Positions 32,427-45,344 of a stretch of DNA of 64,000 nucleotides are shown here, piece by piece. Every line of letters starts with the position of its first letter. The first letter of the stretch is position 1. The translations under genes were made by a program, and so were the position numbers. Below the pieces are notes generated by a model. The model was not told where the DNA came from. It made no database searches and saw nothing but the letters and a program-made list of their open reading frames with translations. Origin of the DNA: Vicugna pacos (Eukaryota > Chordata > Mammalia > Artiodactyla > Camelidae); NCBI RefSeq assembly GCF_048564905.1, contig NC_132998.1:59406484-59470483 (forward strand), in the 5' to 3' direction.

Positions 32427-33019
32427 AACTCATATTTCCTTTTGAAAGATGTGAGTGGAGGGTGAGACAGGGGATTATGAGGATGTCAGGGAGGCAGAGA
32501 ATACCGGAAATGACGATAGACAGAAGTTGGGTTAGAGGGCGAGGGATTAAGGTGAGGAAGTGGAGTTTACTCAGAGGGTAGGGGGCTGGGAAATAAAAAA
32601 GTCTCACCTTTGGGAATTCAAGGTCCTTCCTGCATATCACCAGGTATGTTGATGAGCAGGGAACTTCACACCTGAAACTATCCCCAGGCCTCAACACTCT
32701 CTCTCATATAATCTAAGAGTTTGCTACCTACTTTCTTCAGTAGAAAAGCTGAAAACCAAACTATGCCCAAGGCTGAAGGTGGCTCATTATATGAGGGAAG
32801 ATGGGAAGATGCAGTATTCTCAGAGAAGCAGGGCATTTCTATTCCCTTAGGAAGGGCAATTATTCTCACTTCACAGATACAAAGAACAACTCAAAGTATA
32901 CCATCAGATATTCAGAATATTTTAGAACCTGGGCTCCTGACAGAAGAGGGGCGTTGTTTCAAATTCCATGCCCAGAATTCCAACAGCAGAATTTGCAACA
33001 GAGTGATATCTGTTTTGGT

Positions 33020-33075
33020 CTTTCATCCTCTCTCCCTCCCTCCCCCTCTCTCTCTTCCTCTCTCTCACACACACG
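33020..33075 (+). repeat. Pyrimidine-rich CTCTCC low-complexity tract
   Basis: CATCCTCTCTCCCTCCCTCC followed by further CT repeats and CACACACA. Short polypyrimidine run in the intron. Confidence 0.85.
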
Positions 33076-33094
33076 CCACACTTTACAACTGGCT

Positions 33095-33215
33095 GTCTTC
33101 ATTCATTCATTCAGTGCCAGGCACTGGGGACAGAAATATAAATAAGATGCTTTCTCAAGGAGCTCACAGTCTAATTGGAGAGACAAACATATAAGCAGGT
33201 AACTGCAATACTGAA
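33095..33215 (-). repeat. L2 3'-end fragment
   Basis: CATTCATTCATTCAGTGCCA, GGCACTGGGGACAGAAATAT and AGGAGCTCACAGTCTAATTG are the reverse L2 3' end. Confidence 0.65.
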
Positions 33216-33499
33216 GCATCATTTATCTTAATAATGTGGAATACTGTAAGAAATGCTAAGCAAGGAGACTATACCTGATAAACCCTATTAAATAGTTATT
33301 TACAGTAGCCCCTGGTATCAACTGAAAGACAGGAAGAAGAATGCAAGGCACTCATCCTTTGCATGGCTTTCAGATCCTGAACATACTACAGATCCTAAGA
33401 AGCAGCACTATGCTCTCAGAACTAGTCCTCTAACTAGAGTCAGCATCCCATGGATCAACACCGATTGCTCTTTATCTTGTGTATGGGCAAATCTTAGCT

Positions 33500-33610
33500 A
33501 CTCAGATCAACTGTTAAATGTCTCGAGGGCAGGTACCATGGTATACTTCTGTAATCTCCACAGCATCCAGGACTACCCTGGGCACAAAGCAGACACTAAG
33601 CACATGATGT
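33500..33610 (+). repeat. L2 3'-end fragment
   Basis: GTCTCGAGGGCAGGTACCAT, CATCCAGGACTACCCTGGGC and GACACTAAGCACATG follow the sense L2 end. Confidence 0.5.
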
Positions 33611-33984
33611 CCCTGGTGAAAGGGACACGCAGATGTGACGCTGGGCAACTTGTTCCTCTACAGGGTTTGTAGATTGGCAGATCTGACATGTTTTGTAAAG
33701 CACAACACTGCCCTCCCTACCTGATCACATTACTGATCCACTGCACAAGCCATCTGCTCTATCAGATGCTTTAAGGAGGGGAAGTCCTTCACTGGAAGGT
33801 CAGAGAAGAAGATAGCACATGGGTAAATGGTTTGGTAGTTAATTGCAATTGAAAAAAAAAAGGTAAATTTGAGACAAGTCCCTTGGCTGAGGCTTAGGAC
33901 AGAAACAGACCTTAGGCTCTTTATGCTTCCTATGAAGTGCTTAGCTCTTAGAAGAGGACCTGCTATTACCGTGACATAATCAAA

Positions 33985-34550
33985 CCTCATCCCCACTTGC
34001 TTAAAAGCCTTCACCGGCTCCCCTTAGCAGTTAAAACAGAATCTACCTCCTCTGTGCGCTACGAGGCCATCACTCTGGCCCCGCCCACCGTGCCAATCTT
34101 AACTCGCCCCCACTCTCCCCTCACTTACCAGACCCCAGCCACAATGGCTTCCTTGATGTTTTCAAACATGCCAGGCTCTTAACTGCACTAGGCCCTTATA
34201 CTTGCTCTTTCTTCTTCCTGGGCCCTCTTCCTGCTTCTGAATGGCCGGCTCCATCTTATCCTTCAGATCTCAGCTCAAATATTTCCTCCTCAGGGAGGCC
34301 TTTCTTGACCATCGTTTCCAAAGTGACCCCATCTCATTCCTATTATTTGTTAATATACCAACCAGTTAATTTACTTCATAGCATCTATCATGCTCTGAAA
34401 TTATCTTGTCTATTTATTTGTCTCCCTGTTTATTATATTATCAGTCTTCTCCTTCTCAGTACAAAACTCCTGAGAGAAGGAGCTGGATTTACTTTGCTGT
34501 ATCAAGGGGTACACACTAGGAACTCAAATATTTTGAAAGAACGAGTGAAG
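33985..34550 (+). repeat. L2 3'-end segment, about 565 bases
   Basis: AAAGCCTTCACCGGCTCCCC, ATCACTCTGGCCCCGCCCAC, CAGATCTCAGCTCAAATATT, TCCTCAGGGAGGCCTTTCTT and GAGAGAAGGAGCTGGA keep the sense L2 order almost without gaps. The longest L2 piece in the window. Confidence 0.7.
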
Positions 34551-35408
34551 AATTAGGAAAATACAGTGGCAATGGGTCAGCAGGCATTGAGTTAAGGTGA
34601 AAAACATCAGTCCTCCCACTGTGAAGCTAGAAGTTGTTGTGTGATGTATATATTCTTACTTCATCAGGGCAGGTCCAAGCAGCAATAGTCACAAAGATAA
34701 AAGGAATAAAAGGGGAAGCCTAAGCTCTGTCGATGACTTAAAAAAATGTCAAAAAGAGCAAAATCCTGCTGGCTCCAGCTTCCACTCATTTTATACGGTT
34801 GTCGGTATTAAAAGCAAATTTTCTGCTTCTAACAGATTCTAAGGTTGGTTTTATTCCTCCCCAAGTGATGCAATTCTGCACCCACTAAGCCCAGCCCTGC
34901 GATACCCCTTTCAATGACTCCACTCAGGAACACTCACACCACGCCAGTCTTAGGGTATCTGAGGATCTCACTCTAAATAAAACTGGGGTTCACTTAAAAT
35001 ACTAGGTGGGAAAGGGTCGTCTCTTCCCAGGCACCTGAACACTAAGGCAAAAGATGCGAGAAGTGGGTTCCTCCTCACCATACCCCAGCTCAGATCTGTT
35101 CCTCCTACACAGGGAAGTGTAACAGGGCGTGGAAACCCTTTTAAAGGTGCAGTTCAGAAGCTGAGGATGATTCAATGGCACCGTTAAACCCAATGTCTGT
35201 TTCACTGAACTCGATGAGTTAGGGCGGTTCTCTTAACTATCATCACCAATTGAGGGGCTCTGAACTTGGAAAAGCATGAGAAAGAAAAGACTGAAAAATG
35301 AAACCCGTTGGCCTTGTTTTCTGTTAGATGCTTCCCATGGCCTGCTGGGTACACATACCATACCCTAAAAACTACTCTAGGGGCTGAGAGAGAGAGAGTG
35401 GTACTTAC

Positions 35409-35474
35409 GCGGCATGATCCCTTGGCTCACCAGTTCTTCCCGCGTCCGGCGCTGCTGGAGCTTCAACTGCAAAA
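35409..35474 (-). CDS. MRTFA: MRTFA exon encoding RPEL motif 1 and the internal start Met
   Basis: This 66-base exon reads from LQLKLQQRR through TREELVSQ to GIMP, closely matching the first RPEL actin-binding motif of MRTF-A. The acceptor is CTGCAG and the donor is GTAAGTAC. It begins two bases into a codon and ends one base into the Pro codon completed by the next exon. The ATG of GIMPP is the Met that starts the originally annotated shorter protein. Longer forms start upstream at a non-AUG codon, and this RPEL motif belongs to them. RPEL motifs bind G-actin and hold the protein in the cytoplasm. About 19.8 kb of intron separates it from the next exon. A second CAG lies eight bases inside the exon but would break the frame. 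Confidence 0.93.
35413..35415 (-). other. MRTFA: Internal ATG, start of the shorter MRTF-A form
   Basis: On the minus strand the context is GGGATCATGCCGC, so the Kozak match is moderate: there is no purine at -3 and a C at +4. It opens MPPLKSPAAF across the junction with the exon at 15520-15575. In human this Met is the start of the 931-residue annotated protein (from memory). The reading frame stays open upstream within the exon, which agrees with the known longer forms started at a non-AUG codon. Confidence 0.75.
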
Positions 35475-36259
35475 CTGCAGGGCAGCAAAGAGAGAGGGGA
35501 GACGAAGGCTCAGTCGGGCATTCCACCACAAAAGGCACATTTTCAAATGCAAAGAAAGTCTCAGAACAGAAGGGTGTAGTGTGAACGAAGCATCCCCTTT
35601 AATTGTGACTGTAATTGCAGAAGTGGCCTGATACAGCAGGGTTTCCGTATTCTGCTGTGGGCGGCGAGAGGAAGTTGCGAAGGGTCTTGCAGGGCGATAA
35701 CAATCCACAAAGTACCCAAGTCTTGCCTCTTGCTCAAAACCTCCTACAACACTGTGTCCTCCTCCTAAGACTAAAAAAACCACAAATTCCTAACTCAAAT
35801 AAAACAGAATGAGGACCACTACCCAGCAGAAAAAGCTCTCTAGATGGGCTACACCTTCTTCCTGGTAGTGAATGTTTACCACTGTGAGTATAGTGAATGA
35901 TACAGCTATTCCCGTAGATCAGGAAGTATAGGTTATTTGTAAAATCTTTTTTTTTTTAATGGAGGAGCTGAGTAATTTATTTAACACGGTTAATTTTAAC
36001 AGTCATAGGCCTGTACGTGTAATCATTAATACATATTTTGGATAATACATAACTTAATACATTTCAATATGTAGAATTTATACAGGTCATTTTTCTTTTT
36101 ATCACAGGCTAATAAAACTCAGAATTGACAACATGATGACAGAAAAAGGATGTAACCACTGAAAGTGTAAAGGCATTCTTTTAAAAAGTGTCTTGGGTTA
36201 AAGAGAAATTCAAAATGGAACTTACAGATTATTTAGACTGTGTGTGTAATAACCTGGTT

Positions 36260-36370
36260 ACGTGGTAACAACAACTGGGGTCTGGATATCAGGGAACCTG
36301 GACTCTCATTTCCGCTTTTGCTAACCTGCTCTGTGACTTTAAGCATGCCACCTATATCTATTCAGTGTCA
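36260..36370 (+). repeat. MIR fragment
   Basis: AACCTGGACTCTCATTTCCG and CTGCTCTGTGACTTTAAGCA are the sense MIR core. Confidence 0.5.
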
Positions 36371-36842
36371 CTAACCCCACTTCACAGTCTCATTTTCCTG
36401 CTCTCTTTACTCTGTTAGCTTGGGAAGAAAAAAAGTTGTTTATAAAAATGTTCTAATATCTATCTATGTAGCCATCTGCTTGCCTACCTACCTATACCAT
36501 AAACATATATTGCTATATATAAGGACATAAATACGTACAGCAGTAGCATATGTGTGTTTGCCACTGCTGTAAAATCATTTCATTTGTATCTAGAAATTAC
36601 ACCTGTTTTCATCAAGCGAAGCATTTCTCTAGACCAGAAAATATTTTACCATTAAGATAACCCTTCCCTTCCTCTTACTCTTTACTTCGAGTCTTTTTCA
36701 GTTGAGGTGAAAGAACAAAGCCACGTGATTTAAAGCATATCCGGGCTAGGGGAGGGTGATGGGTGTTTCTCCTATTTCTACTCTGGTAACACCACTTAAC
36801 GAAACAATAGGAATTTTTTAAAAGTTAAAAGTCAATTATCTC

Positions 36843-36935
36843 AGAGGGGGTAGGAAAATAGCTCAGTGCTACCACTGCTTAGCATGCACAAGGTCCTATG
36901 TTCAATCCTTGGTACCTCCATTAAATTTTTTTAAC
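36843..36935 (+). mobile_element. Camelid tRNA-Ala-derived SINE (vic-1 type) with 12-bp target duplication
   Basis: AATAGCTCAGTGCTACCACT carries the A-box-like region and GGTCCTATGTTCAATCCTTG the B-box. The anticodon arm reads GCTTAGCATGCACAAG and the end is GGTACCTCCATTAAA. The 12-base flank GTCAATTATCTC at 36831-36842 recurs at 36936-36947. This short copy lacks a long tail. The identification as a camelid SINE rests on memory of the vic-1 consensus. It is not a functional tRNA gene. Confidence 0.85.
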
Positions 36936-37279
36936 GTCAATTATCTCTATTTTAAATGCCAGTGAAACTAAAGGGTATTACCACTACACAACGTGCAGAA
37001 TGACCATGGCATGGCCTGCACGCACAGGCTAAGTGAGAAAATGTCCAGGAAAGGAGGGTTAAGAGGATCCCACAGGCCATGGGATAAGTTCTGTGATTAA
37101 GTCTTCAGTTACAAAGTCCCTGCAAGTCACATCCAAGGGGGAACTGTATTTATTAGGAATCATATTACTCTAATGTCTGCCTTTTTCATCTACAAAGCGG
37201 ATTTTAAGAAGGCCTCCAAGAATCGCAGAACCATTAACTAGGCTCTTGACTATCACTACCCTCCTCCCCAGGACTAACA

Positions 37280-37735
37280 TCAAAATTTTTGAGCCAACTT
37301 CAACTCTGGCAACTTCTTATGTTCCCATTTTATCAGGTTTACTGTGCCATGTTCTCTTGTGTTGCAGTGATAGCTCGCCAGTGTGTGTCCTCAGTTGTGC
37401 GGGGTCTCACCATTCCAAGTCACCCCACTCAAGTCTGTCCTCCAGTACCATGTAGGGCCCATCTCTTTATTCACTTCACCTGGGAATGCCTGCCCTCTTC
37501 ACCTAACCTTCCAAACTTACTCCACAGCATTGAGAATTACTCTTGGCCTCCTTTTATCCGCTATAAAAAGTATAGAAACATTTTGCACTGCGTAACATGT
37601 CTTCTCTCTCCTACCAGCATATGAACTCCCAAAGAGCAGGGAATAAATCTTATTAATATATGACCCCACCCCACCCCACAGCACTTAATACACAGTAGGC
37701 ATTTAATATGTGTTTCCTGAATTGAACTGGATCTC
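37280..37735 (+). repeat. L2 3'-end segment
   Basis: TTCACCTGGGAATGCCTGCC, TATGAACTCCCAAAGAGCAG, CAGCACTTAATACACAGTAG and GGCATTTAATATGTGTTTCC are the sense L2 order. Confidence 0.6.
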
Positions 37736-37844
37736 AAAATGATGGCACATACAGTCCAGGAAATCTAATCAGGAGGTTATTACTATTATTATTATATACA
37801 AATTAACAGTTAAAAACAAACCCCTGCTGAATAAAAGATACACT

Positions 37845-38080
37845 AATAGGTAACATTTACAGAACATGTGCTCTCTGCCAGACACTGGTCTGCATCCTTT
37901 CATGTTTTACCTCATTTAATCTTCATAACTCCCCTACAGAGAGAATAGGTATCATTATTCTAATTTACAGGTAAGGAAAATGAGGCCCAGAGAGATTAAG
38001 TAATTTACCTCAAGTTATCCCACTAATAAGAGACATAACACGATTTGAACCCAAGCATTCTGATTTCAGAACCTGGGCTC
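37845..38080 (-). repeat. MIR SINE
   Basis: TAATTTACAGGTAAGGAAAA, TGAGGCCCAGAGAGATTAAG and GATTTGAACCCAAGCATTCT are the reverse MIR core, near full length. Confidence 0.7.
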
Positions 38081-38344
38081 CTTACTTCCCTGCTTCTCCA
38101 GGGTCTTCACGAAGCCTGTGCTGCTGGGGTAACAGGCATGGAGCACAAGCACCTGGGTTCATTCTCTGGAGACAGACAAAGGGGCTGTGGGAAATGGATG
38201 GTTCAGGTCTGGACCAAAGAAGTTTGGGTGACCAACTTCAGTAAAATAAATTTAAATTAATCTAAGAACTTGATTTCAGAATAAATTATAACCATAGATC
38301 AGCAGCAATGATAATTATAATAATAAAATACAAATAATAATAGG

Positions 38345-38570
38345 AGTCATTGACGTTGTTATGTGCCAGTCCTAGGCTAAGTGACCGACATGCTTTTAAC
38401 TTATTTGGAGAAAAAAAAAAAAAAAAACCCTGCGGGGATAGTACATTTATTGTCTCCATTTTACCGATGAGGAAACTAAGAATCAGACCTTTAAGATTTT
38501 GCCATAGGTCAGATGACTCAGAAGTGCTGGAACCAGGATTCATACCGGGTCTCTGTGACTCAAGTGAAGG
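38345..38570 (-). repeat. MIR SINE
   Basis: TGTGCCAGTCCTAGGCTAAG, CATTTTACCGATGAGGAAAC and GCTGGAACCAGGATTCATAC are reverse MIR. A poly-A run at about 38410-38426 lies in its middle. Confidence 0.65.
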
Positions 38571-41124
38571 GACCTAATACTATGCCACACTTCTCCTTGG
38601 AGGAAAGAAAAAGGAGGGTTAGGCAGGATAAAGTAAGAGGGAAAACGGGCATAAATTCGTCATGTTTTATACTGTTTCTAAGCCATGTTTTCTAAGGACC
38701 AGTGTAAGATGAGCTATTAGAAAATGATTATATATAACAAACTAATTTGATTTCAGAGAACAAGGAAACCTAATACAATTCAGTAAGTCTGAGCACTTCA
38801 AAGAAACAGTAACTAATGAAAACTGTGTCTATTGTCCAATAATAATTTTGAAATATCAATCAACAGCCATCCTAAAAAGCCATATACAAATAGGGCCATA
38901 AGGGATCCATTATGCAAACTTCTTCTTCATTGAACAACTTCTTGCTTCATGAAAGCAAAACTTTAAGTCTATGATTCAAGTTTTTTATGGAGCTTAGTTT
39001 TTTTTTAAAACAGCTCTAGTTCAAAGAGGAAGGTTCACCTAATAAACCTTTTCCATCTCTAAAACTAAATGAAATTAAAGTTAAGTTATCTGAAAATTCC
39101 ATCTTGTGCCTCTCACAAATTAATTCTAAACTTCATGCTTATCTGAAATCTGACTAACTTTCCCACTCACATAATAGAATTTACCCTGTATCAGGGTATC
39201 TTGGGTATTGCTACAACTTGACTATGGGTATGTATTATTTTATACATTGCATAACCACTCCTGCTAACCCTAACAATGTTTATAAGGAGGAAAATAAAAG
39301 ATTTAAACAGTAAATTCAGAATTATGGTGTAATTTATCTGTTTGGCTGGGTATACATTCTACGATCCTTTCAACTACACAGAAATGGATATTTATATGAA
39401 TTTTCCTTTTCTTTAGTCTATCTTAATTCCTCTTAATTCTAAGACTTTATGTTTCAAGGCCTTAGGGATTATTCATTTTAGAAGAAATCATTTAATAACT
39501 CACTTTCAGTAAATATCATAAGAGCCATATATTATGTATTCAGTACAAAAGGTACCCAAGTTAGCAGTGTATTTCAGATGCCATAATTTAATACACATCC
39601 ATCCTAAGAAATTTTTTTTTTACTAAGAAATATTTAACACTAGTTCAAATGATTATTTTCAAACACACTGCTAGATCAAGGAGATTTTTAAAAGTAGGAA
39701 TTTGATGAAATCTACTTTACTGTACATCATGATTTAGATTTCTCCTCCACTCCCCAGGTCAATAAAAACTAAACAAAAAATACCTATCTGTGTAAAAGCT
39801 TGAGTCTCTCACTGTTATTAAAGCCCACAAATTTAATATATCATCTGTTTCTAAATGGGTCCTGTGCAAGCAGCCTATATATAGAGGAACAGATGTCTTT
39901 AAAGCTGATGGATGGTGAATCAACTGAGCTGTCTGCCAGAAAAGAATTGGAATAAAAACAAAAGAAACAAACCATAAAGTGGGGAACCCCAGGTTCTCCA
40001 CTCCCCATGAAAATAATCATGTTTTCCATCTGTTTTAAACAAAGGTGATCAACTGCTATTTAAATAACTGGCTATTTGGGAAATTAAAGCAAGAGAATGA
40101 ACTTCACATATTTATATTTATGCCCTATAAGAGGTATGTTGATGGTATTCAAGGGATAACACCCAGAACTAGTCACATCAAACAACTGTGTCAATCAGGA
40201 CTGGAAAGAAAAAGTAAAAATAGGTGATGTGTTCTCAAGTCCAGCTCTGCAGCTTCCACTGGTCAGTAGTTCTGGATTTTACTGGAAAGGGAGATGTGCA
40301 CCTTATTCATATTTACTCATTATTGGCTCTACCAGGGAGCCGGGCTCCCTTCTAGAATGGGGAGATAAAGCATAAATTATGAGGGAAGTAGAAAAGAAGA
40401 GGGAAGGGGTTGGTATGGGAATGACTGAGAAAGAAGAAAAACCCTCCCTCTGCTCGTTATGACCTCTTCAGTGAAGATTCTGACTGCAGGGACATTCCAT
40501 TAACTCAGCTCTAACTCAGGAACACTGTTAACTCTTTTCCTCAATCCTTTAAATTTGGATAGGAAACTTTAAGTCAAACTTAATCAAATGACAATGAATT
40601 TGCTCACAGCTTTTCAGACTATTTATGTTATAAAAATGCTCCAAAATAAACTTGTTGACAAATAAGGGCAATGTTTCTTGACTAGAAATTATAAGCTAGT
40701 CCAAAAAGCGCTGCATTAGAAACTCAACGAGGTTTATGTGCTTGAGGAGAGCAAAAAGCAAACCAGACTCCCCAAAAATCTCTTCTCTCCCCCTCTAAGA
40801 TACCTGACTCTGAGCTATGGAGGTTCTCATACTTCAGAGGAGGAAACTGCTATCCAGAAATGATCAACTGAAAGACTGGCCTGGTTGGAGCTAAGTTTCA
40901 AAGCATCAGTTTTCATAAGAATTAAGTGACCCTCTCGTGAAAATACTAAAATAAAAAGGACCAATATGCTAGAAAATAAATCAGATGTCATTTCTGGCAT
41001 TCCTAAGGTACAACTAACACTAGGTGATTCTCCATTTTGTTTTAATCAAATTTCATGGTACTTACTTTAACGACTTAGAATAAAGAATGTTTTGGATTAT
41101 CTCCTCATGAATTACAATCTACCT

Positions 41125-42250
41125 CACTCTTGATAATGGACAAGTATGCAGAAAATCAACAATAATACAGAAGACTTGTACAATACACTCCACCCAACAA
41201 GTGTAGGAAACACACTCTTCTCAGGCACACACGGAACAGTCTGCAGGACAGGCCATATGCTAGGCCATAAAACAAGTCTCAATAAATTCAAAGGGACTGA
41301 AACCATACAAAGTATGTTTTTTGACTACAACAGAATTAAATTAGAAACCAACAACAGAAGAAATTTAGGAAATTCATAAATATGTAGAAATTAAACAGCA
41401 CACTCTTAAATAGCTAATGGGTCAAAAGAAAAATTACAGGGAAATTAGAAAGTAGAAAGTATTTTGAACTGAACAACATATAGTTAAAGTGGTGGTTAGA
41501 GGGATATTCGTAGTTGTAAATAACTGTATCAGAAAAGAGGATCTCAAATATACACTGCAAACCCTCACCTTAAGAAGCTAGAAAAAGAAGTGCAAACTAG
41601 ACCCAAGGTAAGTAGAAGATTAAAGTAAAGCAGAAAACAATTACACAGGAAATAGGAAAACACAGAAAACTAATGGAACCCAAAATTTGTTGTTTAAAAA
41701 GATCAACAAAATAATTGACAAATCTTTAGTTAGAATGACCAAGAAAAAGAAGAAAACAGATACAAAAATCAGGAATATAAAAGGAGGCATCACCCCCAAC
41801 TATAGCGATTAAGGGAGTTACAAGGGAACACTATGAAGAACCATGTGCTGACAAACTAGATAACTTAGATGAAATGGACAAATTCCTAGAAAGGCACAAA
41901 TTACTGAAACTGACTCAAGAAAAAACAGAAAAATCTAAGCAGACCTATAAAAAGTAAAGAGGTTGACTTGTTAATTAAAAATCTTCCTCAAAAAAACAAT
42001 AACAACCAAAAAAAAACCAAGCTCAGATGGCATCACTGGTAAATTTTACCAAACATTTAAGAGAAGAATTAATACTAATCCTTCACGAACTCTTTTAGAA
42101 AACAGAGAAAGAAACACTTCCCAACTCACTCTATGAGGCCAGCATTACTCTGATACCAAAGTCAGAGAAAGACATCACAACAAAACTACAGACCAACATC
42201 TCTTATGAAAATAGATGCAAAAATTCTCAACAAAATACTAGAAAACAGAA
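41125..42250 (+). mobile_element. L1 ORF2 fragment, internal, about 1.1 kb
   Basis: GGCCATATGCTAGGCCATAA, TTGACTACAACAGAATTAAA, GAAATGGACAAATTCCTAGA, TCTATGAGGCCAGCATTACT and GATGCAAAAATTCTCAACAA follow L1 ORF2 from the late endonuclease-to-RT linker into the reverse transcriptase start. Many in-frame stops show it is an old, dead copy with both ends missing. Confidence 0.8.
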
Positions 42251-42299
42251 GCCAGGGCTGGAACCAAATCTTCTGTATTCTTATCCTTGTATTCTTTCC

Positions 42300-42445
42300 C
42301 CCATTCTGGTGATTCTCACTCTTACTTCAAAAATAAAATCATCTGAGGTTTTTAATTGGTCTGGAACGGGGCCTGGGCATTAGGGTTTTTCAAAAGCTTG
42401 CCAAGATGATTTTAATGCAGTGTCAGGTTAACAACTGCTGCCCCT
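42300..42445. mobile_element. hAT-type MITE relic (MER5/MER20-like)
   Basis: CTGGTGATTCTCACTCTTAC, AATCATCTGAGGTTTTTAAT and GGGCCTGGGCATTAGGGTTT follow this group. The ends are eroded. Confidence 0.45.
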
Positions 42446-43534
42446 TTTAATGCTACTTTGGCCTAACTTAAATCTACTTTACACTGAAAAATTAAACATG
42501 TTCCTTCCATGTTCATGAGGCCAATTACAGATCATGTGGAGTAAACAGTACTAAGCAGATTTAATTCAGCCTTTTTTTTGATGCCCCCAATTAACTGCTT
42601 TTAAAGTACATCATCTTTTGGTGTATACTGAATGGTTCAATCTTTTTAAGTTAAAATCTTTTAAATTTGTTTAAAAGTTTGTAACAGGAGAGAACTTCCA
42701 TTTTCTAACACACTTCTTCCAGAAAAATTATTTGTTGTCTCCTACTGAAGGTTTGTCAAGAGGGAAAAACGGCTAACAAACAACCTAATAAAGAGATAAA
42801 ATCTGCTATCCCTAGACTCACTTCTGTGAGTTTTCTGTCTAAATCTAATGCATGTGATATGACATATCATCTTCTAAGATTTTTTACACACAGCCTAGCA
42901 CATTTATTTAATAAATATTAATTGTTAAAACTAATTTCAGATAGTATATTCTTACTCTAGATTCTGTTCCTTCTGTAAATCTCCAAAGCTTAATCTCATA
43001 ATATTTGGTACATCTCCTCGTCATTAACCTTCAGGTACCAATTCCAGAATAAATAAGCAAATACAGTTCGAGTTAGCAACAGACAACACTACCTCTAGCT
43101 TCAAACTGGAGAATGTGTTTTACTGGGAAGATCAGAGAAGAAACTGCACAGGTTTTAGCCTTAAGTAAAGCTTAGCATGCTGATAATTAGAATGGTTGTC
43201 TTTGCAACAGTGAATTATACCTATTTTATTGGTGTATTTTACACTTCAGTTTATCCTATAAACTGCAAAACCACCCAAACTGTAAAACCACATCACCTAT
43301 CACTTAGAACCAAAGGCTATTCTCTGAACTCATTTCATTATTAGAATATATGAATAGAAGTAGGTGAAGGGTATTTATGTCAATTATATCTCAATTTTTA
43401 AATTCATTATTTATTTTTTAAAGTAGGTGAAGGTACCCCCAGAGGAGAGTGTTCCTCCTGCTCTGCTGCCTGGATTACTTTACAGCATCACCACCAAAAC
43501 AGCGACTGGGAGTCGGGATGAGGAAGTTCTCCTT

Positions 43535-43740
43535 CCTTCGTTCTCTCATTCACTCATCTAATAAATATTTACTAAACGAATACATTAGGGCCTGTGCTAA
43601 GTAGGGTGAAAACACTTATGGTCTCTGCTCACATAAAACTTTCAGTCCAGTGGGGAAACAGACATCAAACTACACACAAATAAGTACAAGTTGTGATCAA
43701 TGTTTTACAAGAAAAGAATAAAGGATATGAGAGAGATCAA
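43535..43740 (-). repeat. L2 3'-end fragment
   Basis: TTCACTCATCTAATAAATAT, AGTCCAGTGGGGAAACAGAC and TGTGATCAATGTTTTACAAG are reverse L2. Confidence 0.6.
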
Positions 43741-44034
43741 ACCCAGGAGTCCGTAACTACTCCTCCTTTACTACTCTGTGATAACCAACTTTTCCCATTT
43801 CCTCTTCACTACCATAGAGCCAGTTGTTTAAGATACTAAAACTCCTGAGAAACAGAGACCTCAGGATAAGTTGTACTAAAATAACTAAGTTAAGACACAG
43901 TTTCATTTATTCACTTTACGTATATTTGCTTAGTTGCTCTGGGGTTCACGTGCTGTTTGGTCAGCACATCCATGTACCTCATATTTGTGCCTTATTCACT
44001 TATTCCTCAGTTCCTTGTCAAAACTCTCCTTGAC

Positions 44035-44190
44035 ATTCACTCAAGAAATATGAGGGTCTACTTCACACGCCAGACACTGAGCTTGCTGGGGGGATACAGT
44101 GGTGCCCAGACAGATACAGTCACTGCCTTCAGTAGTTGTTTGAGGGAAACAATCATCAAATAAGAACTTACAAGAGTGAAGAGTATTTTC
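44035..44190 (-). repeat. L2 3'-end fragment
   Basis: CATTCACTCAAGAAATATGA and GCCAGACACTGAGCTTGCTG, then GGGGATACAGTGGTGCCCAG are reverse L2. Confidence 0.6.
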
Positions 44191-44264
44191 AAAGAAAACA
44201 TTACTCAGACACCACATCCCAACTAAGCGGTTTGACGGTTCCCATGATTCAATTCATGCATTCT

Positions 44265-44420
44265 AACATCTTCTGTACTCTCAAAGCCAGGGCTGTGTGC
44301 TAGAATTACGTACGCGAATAAGACATAGTTCTCATGCTTGTGGAATTCTTAAGTCTAATGGGGAAAAAGGGACTCTATAAACAAATAATTACAATGCTAT
44401 AAGAGTGTACTAATGTCTTT
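44265..44420 (-). repeat. L2 3'-end fragment
   Basis: GTGGAATTCTTAAGTCTAAT, GGGGAAAAAGGGACTCTATA and ATTACAATGCTATAAGAG follow reverse L2. Confidence 0.45.
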
Positions 44421-45344
44421 AATATACATTTTTACTAAAAGATCACAGGAAAATGCAACTTTGGCTAGCACACATGCCCTGCTACTAAGGGTCCCTGCCA
44501 AATTCCAGTCATATGAGCTTATGCATGATACACGTGTGCATAAATAATAAAAAAAATGTTGGTTTCTTAAAAATAGAAATTCAAACAGTTATGTATTTTT
44601 TAGGTGCTATGGGACTACAAAGGTGATACTGCCCAAACACTGGAAGTCACAGAGAAAGACAAACAAGATTCTTTCTGTGTGGAGTAAGACAAGCGAACAT
44701 ATAAACTGGGCCTTACAAATATTTTATCCTCATGATTAGCTTGGATGAATGTTTCAAGTAATTTCCTGCTATCACTCCCCAAAAGTAATACTCTTCTGTG
44801 CCCCTATTTATTGTAACCTCCCACAAGCCTTTCCTGATAGAGACGAGAAAGACCTACGAGAGGGGAGAGATGTCTGTGTTCCCTTACTCCTCCACACTGC
44901 TTCGCCGGCTTTCTTGTTCTCAATTCCTACCCTGTCCTACGGCTTCCCTGGAATTTTTTCTTTTCCTGTTGCTTATATATAATTTCTCAACATTCTAAAC
45001 TCTCAGTTTCTCTAGTTCTTTTCATGAAAAATTTTTCTTCCTTCAACTTGGGAAATCAGCCTGAATGGGTTAGCGCAGTCTACACTACACTGAAAATGTA
45101 CTTCTGGCCTGTGCTTTTAATATAAACAATAGCATTTTAAAGGCACAATGTATTCTATAATTAGCCCTACCCTTAACCAGAAAGAGTTTACCATCAAACT
45201 AACTGTGATCCTGGGGAAAGAGGCAAGTATTGCATATTGGGTTCGTTATATGAGTATTTTGTAAGTTCCAAGTGAATGCAATACACTTGGAGAACTGAAT
45301 TTTAAGGGGAGACCAAACAACATGAGAGAAAGAATGGGAAAACA

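Larger units (their letters stand above)
15576..35408 (-). other. MRTFA: MRTFA intron (about 19.8 kb)
   Basis: This intron separates RPEL1 from the rest of the coding sequence. It carries the MIR, L2, L1, Tigger and hAT pieces listed individually, a CA repeat and a TG repeat. I searched both strands by eye for further MRTF-A exons or unrelated genes and saw none. Confidence 0.88.

Noticed and set aside
35466-35474. Alternative acceptor eight bases inside the RPEL1 exon
   Set aside because: It would shift the frame and remove VLQ, which is conserved, so the outer CAG was chosen.
36843-36935. Functional tRNA-Ala gene
   Set aside because: The acceptor stem and arms do not pair properly, an A-tail-like end follows and target duplications flank it, so it is a SINE.
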